From: an uncultured bacterium
GTDB taxonomy: Bacteria > Myxococcota_A > Bradymonadia > UBA7976 > VGTA01
Assembly: GCA_943788935.1 (NCBI GenBank)
Contig: CALSSE010000005.1
Coordinates: 62,001 to 126,000, forward strand
DNA length: 64,000 bases
Direction: 5' to 3'
The notes below the pieces were generated by a model, which ran no database searches, was not told where the DNA came from, and saw only the letters and a list, made by a program, of their open reading frames with translations. The position numbers and the translations under genes are program-made. Below, one piece after another: positions 1-9,000 of this stretch. Position 1 is the stretch's first letter, and each line of letters opens with the position of its first letter.

Positions 1-1
1 C

Positions 2-991
2 GCCTTATGGTGCGAATATGGGACTCGGTTATCCGGTCGTCAAGAGCATCTCTCAACACAGCTGAGTCAACTCACTGATGTGCTACGTGAGGCAGGTTTT
101 TATGCTAAGTTTGATGACGAAGAGCGAGTCGAGTTAAGACATCTCCGCGAGGCCCTCAAAGAGAGATTTGAACGTCATCGGCTCATCGAAGACCAACTCT
201 TTGAGATGATTGAAGACCACCTAATAGAGCTACACCCCTATGGGCTAGAAGTCGGGGTCATCAACGGTCTCACTGTATTAGACTTTGGAGATCACGCTTG
301 TGGTCATCCTTGCCGTATCAGCGCGACTCACTCGCCTGGGGAATATGGGATCATGAGCGTAGAGCGCGAGGTAAGACTCTCCGGACGCTCGCACGACAAG
401 GGAGCGATGAACGTCATATCCTATCTTCGGTCTCATTATTTACCGGAAGAAGTGTGCGCTCTTAACGCGACACTCTGCTTTGATCAAGTACATGATGAAG
501 TCGACGGAGACAGCGCTTCACTCGCTGAACTTTTAGTTTTACTCTCCTCTCTCAGTGGTTACCCACTGAGACAATCAGTAGCGGTGACCGGAGCCTTGGA
601 CCAACGAGGGCATGTTCAAGCCGTCGGAGGTGTTAACGAGAAGATCGAGGGATTCTTTAGACTCTGTGAACAACGTGGCTTAAATGGAGAGCAAGGGGTC
701 GTTATCCCTCATACAACGCTCTCAGAACTCTCACTGAAGACGACAGTCCTTGATGCTGTCGAGAGAGGTGACTTTACCATTTGGGCTGTACAGAACGCTG
801 ATGAAGCCCTAGCGATCGTCTGCGCTGAAGAAGACGACTTTAAACGCTACCTACAGAGCGCCCAAAAATCGCAAATTGAAGATAGTCGTGTTGAGACTTT
901 ACCCGCAGTAGTCGATCACATTAAAAAAGCAGTATCTAGCCGACTTAGTGACTTATCATCCCTCGCCTCTCAGTTTAGAGGACGGAGTTAA
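2..991 (+). CDS. LonB-like ATP-dependent protease, C-terminal part (5' end outside window)
   Basis: The frame is open to the first base, so the gene starts before the window; the GTG at 80 is only an internal codon. The visible part holds the end of the AAA+ module and a Lon-type protease domain. The serine of the Ser-Lys dyad lies in DGDSASLAELL, and the lysine in GGVNEKIEGFF about 40 residues later, the normal Lon spacing. The segment before it (GSRLxGxQEHLS-like, then LREAGFYA) resembles the LonB-related family with an atypical ATPase domain (COG1067) rather than classical LonA. It should be a cytoplasmic proteolytic enzyme. It ends 33 bp from the convergent clpX stop. No frameshift is seen and both catalytic residues are intact. 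Confidence 0.85.
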   Translation, partial: ALWCEYGTRLSGRQEHLSTQLSQLTDVLREAGFYAKFDDEERVELRHLREALKERFERHRLIEDQLFEMIEDHLIELHPYGLEVGVINGLTVLDFGDHACGHPCRISATHSPGEYGIMSVEREVRLSGRSHDKGAMNVISYLRSHYLPEEVCALNATLCFDQVHDEVDGDSASLAELLVLLSSLSGYPLRQSVAVTGALDQRGHVQAVGGVNEKIEGFFRLCEQRGLNGEQGVVIPHTTLSELSLKTTVLDAVERGDFTIWAVQNADEALAIVCAEEDDFKRYLQSAQKSQIEDSRVETLPAVVDHIKKAVSSRLSDLSSLASQFRGRS

Positions 992-1023
992 TAAGGGCGA
1001 CCGACGGGGAGAACGTTGTCTAT

Positions 1024-2277
1024 TTAGGCGATCCCATCGACTTGAATATCCGCTTCGACTTCACCCTTAGCGACGTCAGCGGTGATGACACAGCTCTTAT
1101 CTCCCTCGGGCAGGTCTGGTGCTTTATACATCACATCGAGCATAATCTTCTCCACAATAGAGCGTAGCCCGCGAGCTCCCGCTTTCCTTTTAATGGCCGC
1201 TTTTACGATTTCATCGAGCGCCTCATCGGTGAATTCCAACTCAACATCATTCAACATCAATAACCTCTGATATTGTTTAATCAAAGAGCTCTTTGGCTTC
1301 CATAAAATTTCTTTAAGCGCTTCAGCGCTGAGGCTATTCAGCGGAACGACTACTGGTAATCGACCAATAAATTCTGGGATTAAACCAAATTTAATAAGAT
1401 CCTCTGTCCTCAAACACTTGATGAGCGCATTGTAGTCTTGATCTTTATTCAACGTACGAGCGACCTTCGCTCCAAAGCCGATCGAACCAGGACTCATACG
1501 CTGCTGAATCAGCTGCTCGACACCTACAAAAGCCCCACAAAAGATAAAGAGAATATTACTCGTATCGATCTGTATCAGCTCATTGCGCACCACACGACCT
1601 GTTTCAGCTTGGAGATTAACCTGAGTATTCTCTACAAGTTTGAGGAGTGCTTGTTGAACCCCTTCTCCTCCCACATCTCTCCCTTGACTCCCACCACCTC
1701 CTCCTCCTCTTCGAGCGATTTTATCGACTTCATCAATCACTACGATCCCTCTTTGAGTGCGCTCAACATCTCTATCTGCGGCCTCCCATAGAGAGCGAAT
1801 AATACTCTCAACGTCTTCACCGACATAACCCGCAGAAGTCAGCGTCGTCGCATCTTTGACCACAAATGGAACATCTAACAACTTAGCGATATGCTCAGCG
1901 ATCGCGGTTTTCCCAACGCCTGTAGGGCCTACCATTAGGATATTACCCTTGGTCAGTTTGACCTCACTAGCCACTCCTGAGTCAGAGGCTTCTTGAAATG
2001 CTCGGATCCGCTTATAATGATTATATATCGCTACAGAGAGGGCTTTTTTAGCGATATCTTGCTCAATGATATGCTCATCGAGATATCCCTTAATCTCTTT
2101 AGGTGTAGAGCTACCCGCTTGAGTTTGATCCCCCTCTAACTCTGTGGTGAGACCAAAATGATGAGCATATCGATTAACGCAACTTGAGCAGATGCGCACT
2201 TGATATGGACCTGTCACCACGGGATCGATCTCTGTGTGCTTGGACACTTGACAAAAAGTACATGTTCTTTGGGTCAT
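1024..2277 (-). CDS. clpX: ClpX-like AAA+ unfoldase, divergent
   Basis: 417 residues, full family length. The N-terminal zinc domain has four cysteines (CTFC and CSSC). Walker A is GPTGVGKT, Walker B is VVIDEVDKIA, the pore-1 loop is GYVG, and SIGFGA carries the IGF tripeptide that docks ClpP, so a ClpP partner is expected; clpP is not in the window. Two features are atypical. A run of six glycines near residue 190 replaces the usual sequence before pore-2 RDVxGEG. Around residues 218-230 the canonical GGRKHP (RKH loop, which reads ssrA-type tags in E. coli) is replaced by ETGRVVRNEL, and CGGAF is changed to FCGAF. It is last in an operon after the CAP-domain gene (15 bp gap). It may be a ClpX paralogue with altered substrate choice. 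Confidence 0.88.
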   Translation of the reverse strand: MTQRTCTFCQVSKHTEIDPVVTGPYQVRICSSCVNRYAHHFGLTTELEGDQTQAGSSTPKEIKGYLDEHIIEQDIAKKALSVAIYNHYKRIRAFQEASDSGVASEVKLTKGNILMVGPTGVGKTAIAEHIAKLLDVPFVVKDATTLTSAGYVGEDVESIIRSLWEAADRDVERTQRGIVVIDEVDKIARRGGGGGGSQGRDVGGEGVQQALLKLVENTQVNLQAETGRVVRNELIQIDTSNILFIFCGAFVGVEQLIQQRMSPGSIGFGAKVARTLNKDQDYNALIKCLRTEDLIKFGLIPEFIGRLPVVVPLNSLSAEALKEILWKPKSSLIKQYQRLLMLNDVELEFTDEALDEIVKAAIKRKAGARGLRSIVEKIMLDVMYKAPDLPEGDKSCVITADVAKGEVEADIQVDGIA

Positions 2278-2292
2278 AGCGAGTTCATTTCT

Positions 2293-3972
2293 TCATAAAG
2301 TTGTTTCTAATAAGGTGAGTCCTTGTCTTTGCCCTTGGTCTTGTAAGCGCATCACCGCCACTACCCAATAGGGCTCATGCGACGCTCCTTGAGCGAGCCC
2401 AACACCAAAACTCTTCACTTGATCTTGTAACCACACTTCGCTCTTTGGCAAGCTCTCAACTCGATTCACTTGACATACATAGACTTCAATCACTCCCACA
2501 ATATCCTTATGTAGACTCTTCTCTAGGCTATGCTGAGCGTGTTGATTGACCTCGTGTGGTAAACAATCTCCGCTGACTAATGAACGAGCAACAGAAAGCG
2601 CTGCTCTCTCTAGACTCTCATCATGAGGGAGTCTCCCTAAGCCTTCGTCTCTACGATAACGTTGAATCGTTCGATACAGCTCACTGCGATCCTCATGAAG
2701 TTTAAGGGGACGGTTCATTAAAGAGAAGACCTCAACACCAAAGATGAGATGTTTTTTGACACACAATCCTACCCCTACATGAGTCACCTCAGCATCAAGA
2801 ACCGCTGCTCGATGGGCAGGGCTAGACATCAGGTGCTCATGAATTTCATCAACCGTTACCCCTACCGCGAGATTCTCAAAAATCCGCTCGGCTCGATTCT
2901 TAAGGACCTCTGTTCTGTGCTTAAGGCTCTCTCCGGAGGGGGAGGTATGTGAAGCGAACCCAAACCCTGACATCTCTTGGGCATATTCTTGAGCAATGGA
3001 CTGCAATACTCGGCTTGAGGGCAGAGGCTTTTGCCCGACCAAAGTTCGACTATCATTAATTAACTTGTAGAGACGCCTCCGATTAATCCACGAGAGGCGT
3101 GATGGCGCGATACTCTCTGTCAGGATAAATTCTTGAGGGGGGGTCACGCTGCGATAAATCACCGCATTCATACAGACAACAGGCCCTCGAGTAGTCTCTC
3201 CGACGAGCTCTATTTGATATTGCCCTCGCTCTCGATCTTTAAGCTGTAGAGAGAAGTAGGAGCCGTTACGCTGGAGAGGGACCGAATGAGCGGTTCCATC
3301 AGGTCGAGTCATCCAAGCTTCTAGAGGGAGCATATCCAAGCTCTCTCCATGAATAATCAATCCCATATCACCGACGACATGTCTAGAAAAGGGATTAAGG
3401 TTGACATATTGTGGTTGAATCAAAGCGACAGTGATCCGCTCATCCTCATCCACCAGCTCAGCAAAGCCTATTTTGACGAGGGGAGCTCCCAAGTTAATCG
3501 CCTCACCCAAGCTCTCTTCATACCTAAAAATAATCCCGCTATTGTCTTCTAAGTGACTCTGACGAAGATGCAATATAAAGGGAATAGGCGCAGAGTTACC
3601 AAAGTGAGAGTTTAGGTATCTAACATAAGCCGCTTGAGGTGTCTTTTGGCCTCTCATAATCGACTCAGCGATCCATTTAGAAATGTAGCAAAGTCTGGCA
3701 TCAATAAGAGGGTTGCTGACGTCTCGATGCTTAGCAACTCGCGCATTACTCTGTTCGATTTGATCGAGGAGCGCTTTAGGCAGTGAGAGCTTGCTCTCTA
3801 GACGCTGAAGGTCATGTTGATCTTGGTAAAGTTTAACCGCACTCGGTGAAGGTTTAATAGACCCTACCCACTTTTTACGCCGTGACCATCGACTAAGAAT
3901 GAATTTAAGCTCCGGTCGGCCTAGCCACCACCCAAGACTAAGTAAGACGACAATAATAATCCACTTAAACAT
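2293..3972 (-). CDS. membrane-anchored CAP/SCP-domain protein
   Basis: 559 residues. Residues about 2-18 form a membrane anchor or uncleaved signal. Residues about 306-415 are a CAP (SCP/PR1, CAP-like) domain, with the sequence order NDSRTL, FASHTSPSGES, ENLAVG, SSPAHRAAVL and HVGVGL that matches the bacterial family. The last 130 residues (RRDEGLGRLPHDESLERAA onward) look like a second, degenerate CAP copy without the ENLA segment. Residues 20-300 are not recognised and look beta-rich. GGGGGAG lies six bases upstream of the ATG and supports this start. It lies between the thioesterase and clpX with 15 bp gaps on each side, so it is probably cotranscribed. The role of bacterial CAP proteins is poorly known; a periplasmic or surface role is inferred. 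Confidence 0.7.
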   Translation of the reverse strand: MFKWIIIVVLLSLGWWLGRPELKFILSRWSRRKKWVGSIKPSPSAVKLYQDQHDLQRLESKLSLPKALLDQIEQSNARVAKHRDVSNPLIDARLCYISKWIAESIMRGQKTPQAAYVRYLNSHFGNSAPIPFILHLRQSHLEDNSGIIFRYEESLGEAINLGAPLVKIGFAELVDEDERITVALIQPQYVNLNPFSRHVVGDMGLIIHGESLDMLPLEAWMTRPDGTAHSVPLQRNGSYFSLQLKDRERGQYQIELVGETTRGPVVCMNAVIYRSVTPPQEFILTESIAPSRLSWINRRRLYKLINDSRTLVGQKPLPSSRVLQSIAQEYAQEMSGFGFASHTSPSGESLKHRTEVLKNRAERIFENLAVGVTVDEIHEHLMSSPAHRAAVLDAEVTHVGVGLCVKKHLIFGVEVFSLMNRPLKLHEDRSELYRTIQRYRRDEGLGRLPHDESLERAALSVARSLVSGDCLPHEVNQHAQHSLEKSLHKDIVGVIEVYVCQVNRVESLPKSEVWLQDQVKSFGVGLAQGASHEPYWVVAVMRLQDQGQRQGLTLLETTL

Positions 3973-3987
3973 GCTCAGCTCCCCCTC

Positions 3988-4449
3988 TCACTTATGATTT
4001 CCATCAGAGGAAGAGTCGGGTTGTAGCTGATGGAGTAACTCTCGGAGTCTCTCGGGTAGAAGTGCGGATACCACCTCTTCAGAGGTCATACGGGAAGGAA
4101 CAGCCACATGGATCGTCTTCAGTTGAGCTAATGAACCCACTGCGGAGGTAAATTCATAGGTGAGCGTAAACGATCGCTCCCCGATACGGTCACAGCGAAG
4201 GATAACTTCAAAAGAGTCCCCTAACCTCAAAGGCGCTGTATAATCAGCTTCTGAATGCACGATAGGGAGATGAACCTGAGATAGCCACGTGGTCAATGAG
4301 GCGCCATGTTGGTGTAGAAAAGATTCATAAACATCATGGGCGATCGCATAATAGGCTGCGAAAAAAGCAACCCCGGCGGCGTCGGTATCTCTCAATTTGA
4401 GTTCGGTAGCGTAACGAAACACGGATTGACCTAACAGATTTGGGAGCAT
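3988..4449 (-). CDS. hotdog-fold acyl-CoA thioesterase (YbgC/DHNA-CoA hydrolase type)
   Basis: 153 residues, the usual length of a single 4HBT hotdog domain. The segment LRDTDAAGVAFFAAYYAIAH (residues 19-38) contains the family Asp-x-Asp-x-x-Gly motif; Asp23 is the expected catalytic residue. The DTDAAGV pattern is close to that of 1,4-dihydroxy-2-naphthoyl-CoA hydrolases of menaquinone and phylloquinone synthesis, but general short-chain acyl-CoA thioesterases share it, so the substrate is open. No signal peptide, so cytoplasmic. It is first in a tight group with the CAP-domain gene and clpX. No menaquinone gene is nearby. Confidence 0.75.
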   Translation of the reverse strand: MLPNLLGQSVFRYATELKLRDTDAAGVAFFAAYYAIAHDVYESFLHQHGASLTTWLSQVHLPIVHSEADYTAPLRLGDSFEVILRCDRIGERSFTLTYEFTSAVGSLAQLKTIHVAVPSRMTSEEVVSALLPERLRELLHQLQPDSSSDGNHK

Positions 4450-4523
4450 GAGGTGTTGATTCTGAGCTTACTCCATAACATATCAGCGTCTATATTAGCT
4501 ACTTTCAAGCGTGGTTTTTCCTA

Positions 4524-5891
4524 TCAATCCTCAGCGGTCTTCAGCCATGAAGGCTCAAAAGTTTGGATCAATCGTCTCAACGCTCCATCCATAAGCGCCG
4601 ATGTTCCATCGATCTCACGGCGAATCCAAAACCCTATGGCTTGGGGGATAGATACGCGGAGGGAGAGAGCGCTCTTTAATCCCTTGAGCTTTACTCCTGC
4701 ATACCGTTGAGATACATAGTCAAGCTCATTAAATTGAGGTGACAATCTAGCGAGAGCATACTCCACCTTCTCCCTCTGTAGTTCTCGCTGAGTATTTAAG
4801 TACCGTCGAGCGCTAAAAAACAAATGGGCATAAGGGGCGATCTCTTTATGATAAATATCTCGAGCTTTTCCCCCATTTAATCTGACATCAGGTGAGGGAA
4901 TTAGGTGGTCAATCCCCCAAATAATCAGCTTAGGGTTCAGGTGTAGGAAGGGTCTCTTCTTCTCTCCTTCCCCGAGGGGTCGCTCAAGTGGTAATCCTGC
5001 GATTGTCTTCCAAAATGTTGGATCAATCAGTCGCTGCGGGTGATCAGAGAGTGTCTGATAAATGTCCCCGAGCTCCTCAGGGCTAGAGAGCGCGGCAAGA
5101 GAGGGTAACAATGTCTGAGTGGGCGCTAGTTGACCACATGTCATTCGGTCTTCGATATGAGCGCAGTAGACAGACTCAAGGAGTTTAAACAGCACCTCCC
5201 TACTGCCATCAACATCACGCTTAATCCAAAAATCGATTCCTCCTATGATCTGTCGCTGATTTAAGGCCTGAATCTCTTGAGCTCCTACCTCTCGAGACAG
5301 CAATTGGCGTCTCTTGCCATAAGTCTTTTCCCATAGAGAGACACTCTCTCCAAAACGAGACCTCAGGTAAGGAAGCTCCTCGAAATAGATGATATTGAAT
5401 AAGCCATACAAATATAGTTCACGTTCACTCTTCCACTCTGAGCGCTGCTCGATAATAGCATGGGACACGAGAAGACCCTTCAGCACTCGACGGATATTAT
5501 TCTCCATAAGTAGAGGCTGAGTGACCTGCTTAAAAAGGTCTGTATCGCTTTGCTTCAAAGCCTCAATCATCTCTGCTGAGATAGACTTAAACCTCTCTTT
5601 AGTCACCAAAGAGATCGTTGGACGTATGAGTGGGATAGACCGCTGGCCCTTAAGTCCTGATTGAGTCACTGCCTCAAGCTCCGTCAAGAGTTGTGGTTTG
5701 GGGCTGAGCCATACATCCTCTTCCCCCAGCAGTCGAGCTAACTCAGACCCTGAACTTGAGTTTTGAGCAAAGACCATATTCGAACTATGAGTATCTAGTG
5801 ATCCATTCAGACCAAAGGTAAAGACAGACACAAAGACAAAGACATAAACAGAAACATTGTACACTCTCTGTGTAAGGGATAAGCGCAACAT
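4524..5891 (-). CDS. exported protein of unknown function with internal duplication
   Basis: 455 residues. A hydrophobic N-terminal segment (about residues 10-30) followed by Ser/Asn-rich sequence suggests export. I do not recognise a family. Two halves share a motif: IDFWIKRDVDG near residue 225 and IGFWIRREIDG near residue 420, each following a helical stretch that contains charged RE/QR residues, which suggests an ancient duplication. GGAG seven bases before the ATG supports the start. It precedes the thioesterase by 74 bp on the same strand and may be cotranscribed with it. Confidence 0.6.
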   Translation of the reverse strand: MLRLSLTQRVYNVSVYVFVFVSVFTFGLNGSLDTHSSNMVFAQNSSSGSELARLLGEEDVWLSPKPQLLTELEAVTQSGLKGQRSIPLIRPTISLVTKERFKSISAEMIEALKQSDTDLFKQVTQPLLMENNIRRVLKGLLVSHAIIEQRSEWKSERELYLYGLFNIIYFEELPYLRSRFGESVSLWEKTYGKRRQLLSREVGAQEIQALNQRQIIGGIDFWIKRDVDGSREVLFKLLESVYCAHIEDRMTCGQLAPTQTLLPSLAALSSPEELGDIYQTLSDHPQRLIDPTFWKTIAGLPLERPLGEGEKKRPFLHLNPKLIIWGIDHLIPSPDVRLNGGKARDIYHKEIAPYAHLFFSARRYLNTQRELQREKVEYALARLSPQFNELDYVSQRYAGVKLKGLKSALSLRVSIPQAIGFWIRREIDGTSALMDGALRRLIQTFEPSWLKTAED

Positions 5892-6024
5892 AGGAGAGCT
5901 CCTAAGAGAGAGATGAAGTAATCACAAGTGACACTCTCACAAACTGTGCTTAACACCAATGGCTTCCCTAAGGTCGCCAAAGCCTAGCTCTGCTGACTAG
6001 CGGAGAGTATAGCCCACCGCTAGA

Positions 6025-9000
6025 TCAAGACATAAAGCTACTTAACGTACTGCAGGCGCTGGTGCTGCCGGCGCTGCAGGCGCTGGAGCAGGCTTCGCTG
6101 CCGGCGCTGGAGCAGGCTTCGCTGCCGGCGCTGGAGCAGGCTTCGCTGCCGGCGCTGGAGCAGGCTTCGCTACCGGCGCTGGAGCAGGCTTCGCTACCGG
6201 CGCTGGAGCAGGCTTCGCTACCGGCGCTGGAGCACTTTACCGGCGCTGGAGCAGGCTTCGCTACCGGCGCTGGAGCAGGCTTTACTGCAGGCGCTAGAGC
6301 AGGCTTCGCTACCGGCGCTGGAGCAAGTTTCGCTGCCGGTACTGGAGCAGGCTTCGCTACCGGCGCTGGAGCAGGCTTCGCTGCTGGCGCAGGGATCCTC
6401 TTAATAATCGGACGTGCTGCTGGCTTTGGCGCTACCTTGACTGCTGGCGCAGGGATCCTCTTAATAATCGGACGTGCTGCTGGCTTTGGCGCTACCTTGA
6501 CTGCTGGTGCAGGGATCCTCTTAATAATCGGACGTGCTGCTGGCTTCTTTGCTCCCTTACCCAATGCTTCATCGATCTTCGCCTTGAAGCGCTCATAGGG
6601 CTGAGCGCCGGTCAGCTTCTTACCATTGATGAAGAAGTTAGGAGTTCCGCGGACACCGATACTCTTCGCTTGAGCGAGGTCAGCATCTACTTGAGCCTTG
6701 AATTTACGGGCATTGAGGTCGGCATTAAACTGCTCTAGGTTAAGGCCGATCTGTGCTGCATATTTCTCAAGGTCAGGTCGCTTAAGTTTACGCTGATTCG
6801 CGAAGAGTGCGTCATGCATCTCCCAGAATTTACCTTGAGCACCAGCAGCGAGTGCCGCCTCAGAAGCGAGAGGAGCATCTTTATGGAAAGCGAGTGGGTT
6901 ATGCTTAAAGACCACTCGGACTTTGTCTCCATAAGTCTCAAAGATCTTCTTAATGGTCGGGTTCACTCGTGAGCAGAACGGACATTGGAAGTCACTGAAC
7001 TCAGCGATGGTGACCGGAGCGTTTGGATTACCCTTGATGGCATCACCAGGCTTAATGTCTACTTTATAGACTTTATTATCTTCTTTTCGCTGACGAGGCT
7101 TAGCAGCGGCCGCTTTGGTGAGTCCCTTTCCGGTAAGCGCCTTATAGATCCCTGCTCGAGGTGTGCCCTTAGCGATCAAAGCCTTAGCTTTCTTGATCTC
7201 CTCATCTATGATCTTCTTAAAGTTAGCGAAAGGCTGTGCCCCACGTAAGTTGCGACCATTGACAAAGAAATTAGGTGTCCCGCGTGCTCCAAATCGAGCA
7301 CCAAGCGCTTGGTCTGCCTTAATCACCGCGTCAAACTTACTACTCGCCATATCAGCCTTGAACTTAGCTATATCGAGACCGAGTTGAGTCGCATAAGCGT
7401 CTAAGTTATCTGCCTTCAACTTGCGTTGATTTTGGAAGAGGAGATCATGCATCTCCCAAAACTTCCCTTGCTCACCCGCTGCCAAAGCAGCCTTGGAGGC
7501 AGGCGTGGCGTCCTTATGGAAAGAGAGAGGGTTGTGCTTGAAGACTAAGCGTACATCGTCCCCATAAGTCTCTGATACTTTGTTCATCGTAGGGATAACT
7601 CGTGAGCAGAAAGGACATTGGAATTCACTGAACTCGATGATGGTGACTAGAGGGTTAGCGCCTCCCTTACCATAGCTTGTACCGGGGTCAATGTTGTACA
7701 CAGACTTGTCATTAGCTGCTGCGCCACGAGGTTTACGAGGAGCAGGAGCAGCGTAGTTCTTAGCGACACGAATCTTATAGGCCTCTGAAGCAGTCTTACC
7801 AGACTTAACTAAGCCCTCAACAGCCTTAATCTCTGCGTCAATCGCGCTCTTAAACTTAGCGAAAGGGAGCGCGCCAGGGAGGCGTGTACCGTTGACAAAG
7901 AAGTGAGGTGTACCACGAGCGGCTACCTTACGAGCTAGCGCTTGATCTGCTTTGATCTGAGCTTTCGCTGCATCGCTGTCGATGTCAGCCTTAAATTTAG
8001 CCATATCAAGACCAATGCTCTGAGCGTGCTTCTCTAGGTCAGCCCGCTTGATCGCCCGTATATTTTCAAAGATTTTATCATGCATCTCCCAGAACTTCCC
8101 TTGCTGCTGCGCAGCATAGGTAGCCTGTGATGCGAGAGGAGCATCCTTATGGAAAGGGAGAGGGTTGTGCTTAAAGACTACACGCACTTTATCTCCGTAA
8201 GTATCATGAATCTGCTTAAGAGAGCCAACCACTCGTTTACAGAATGGGCATTGGAAGTCACTGAACTCAATGATCGTGACCAATGCGTTGTCTCCTCCAC
8301 CCTTAGCAGCGCTCTTACCAACAGGGATCTCCATTTTACCCTTATTGTTAGCAGCGATCTTCTTCAAGGCTTCCATCTGCTTCAGTTTCGCCGCCCGCTC
8401 AGCGATCGGCTTGATCTTTTGGATCGCCTCAGGGCGAAGAGGAGTCCCTGGCTTAACGATGGGCTTTATGACCTTGTTAAGTTTAGTAGGCACAGGCTTC
8501 ACGATAGGGAGGATGGGCTTATTAGCTACGATCTTCTTTCCTTTGAGCGCTTCATCAATCTTTACCTTGAAGCGTTCGAAAGGCTGAGCTCCTGTCAACT
8601 TCTTACCATTGACAAAGAAATTAGGTGTACCTCGTACGCCGATGCTCTTTGCTTGAGCGAGATCAGCATCTACCTGTGCCTTAAACTTTCGGCTGTCAAG
8701 ATCAGCATTAAACTGCTCGAGGTTGAGCCCAATCTGCGCTGCATACTTCTCTAGATCAGGTCGCTTAAGTTTACGTTGATTAGCGAAGAGGGCGTCATGC
8801 ATCTCCCAGAACTTACCCTGAGCGCCAGCAGCGAGCGCCGCCTCAGAAGCGAGTGGAGCGTCTTTGTGGAAAGCGAGTGGGTTATGTTTGAAAACTACGC
8901 GAACCTTATCACCATAAGTATCAAAGATCTTTTTGATGGTCGGGTTAACTCGAGAGCAGAAGGGACATTGGAAGTCACTGAACTCAGCGATGGTGACCGG

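Noticed and set aside
1082..1791. Plus-strand frames opposite clpX
   Set aside because: They overlap the conserved ClpX AAA+ coding sequence and have no independent features.
6062..6598. Plus-strand frame of 178 residues rich in ALEQASLP repeats
   Set aside because: It is the antisense shadow of the 24-bp and 60-bp repeats in the DsbA gene; no ribosome site or independent support.
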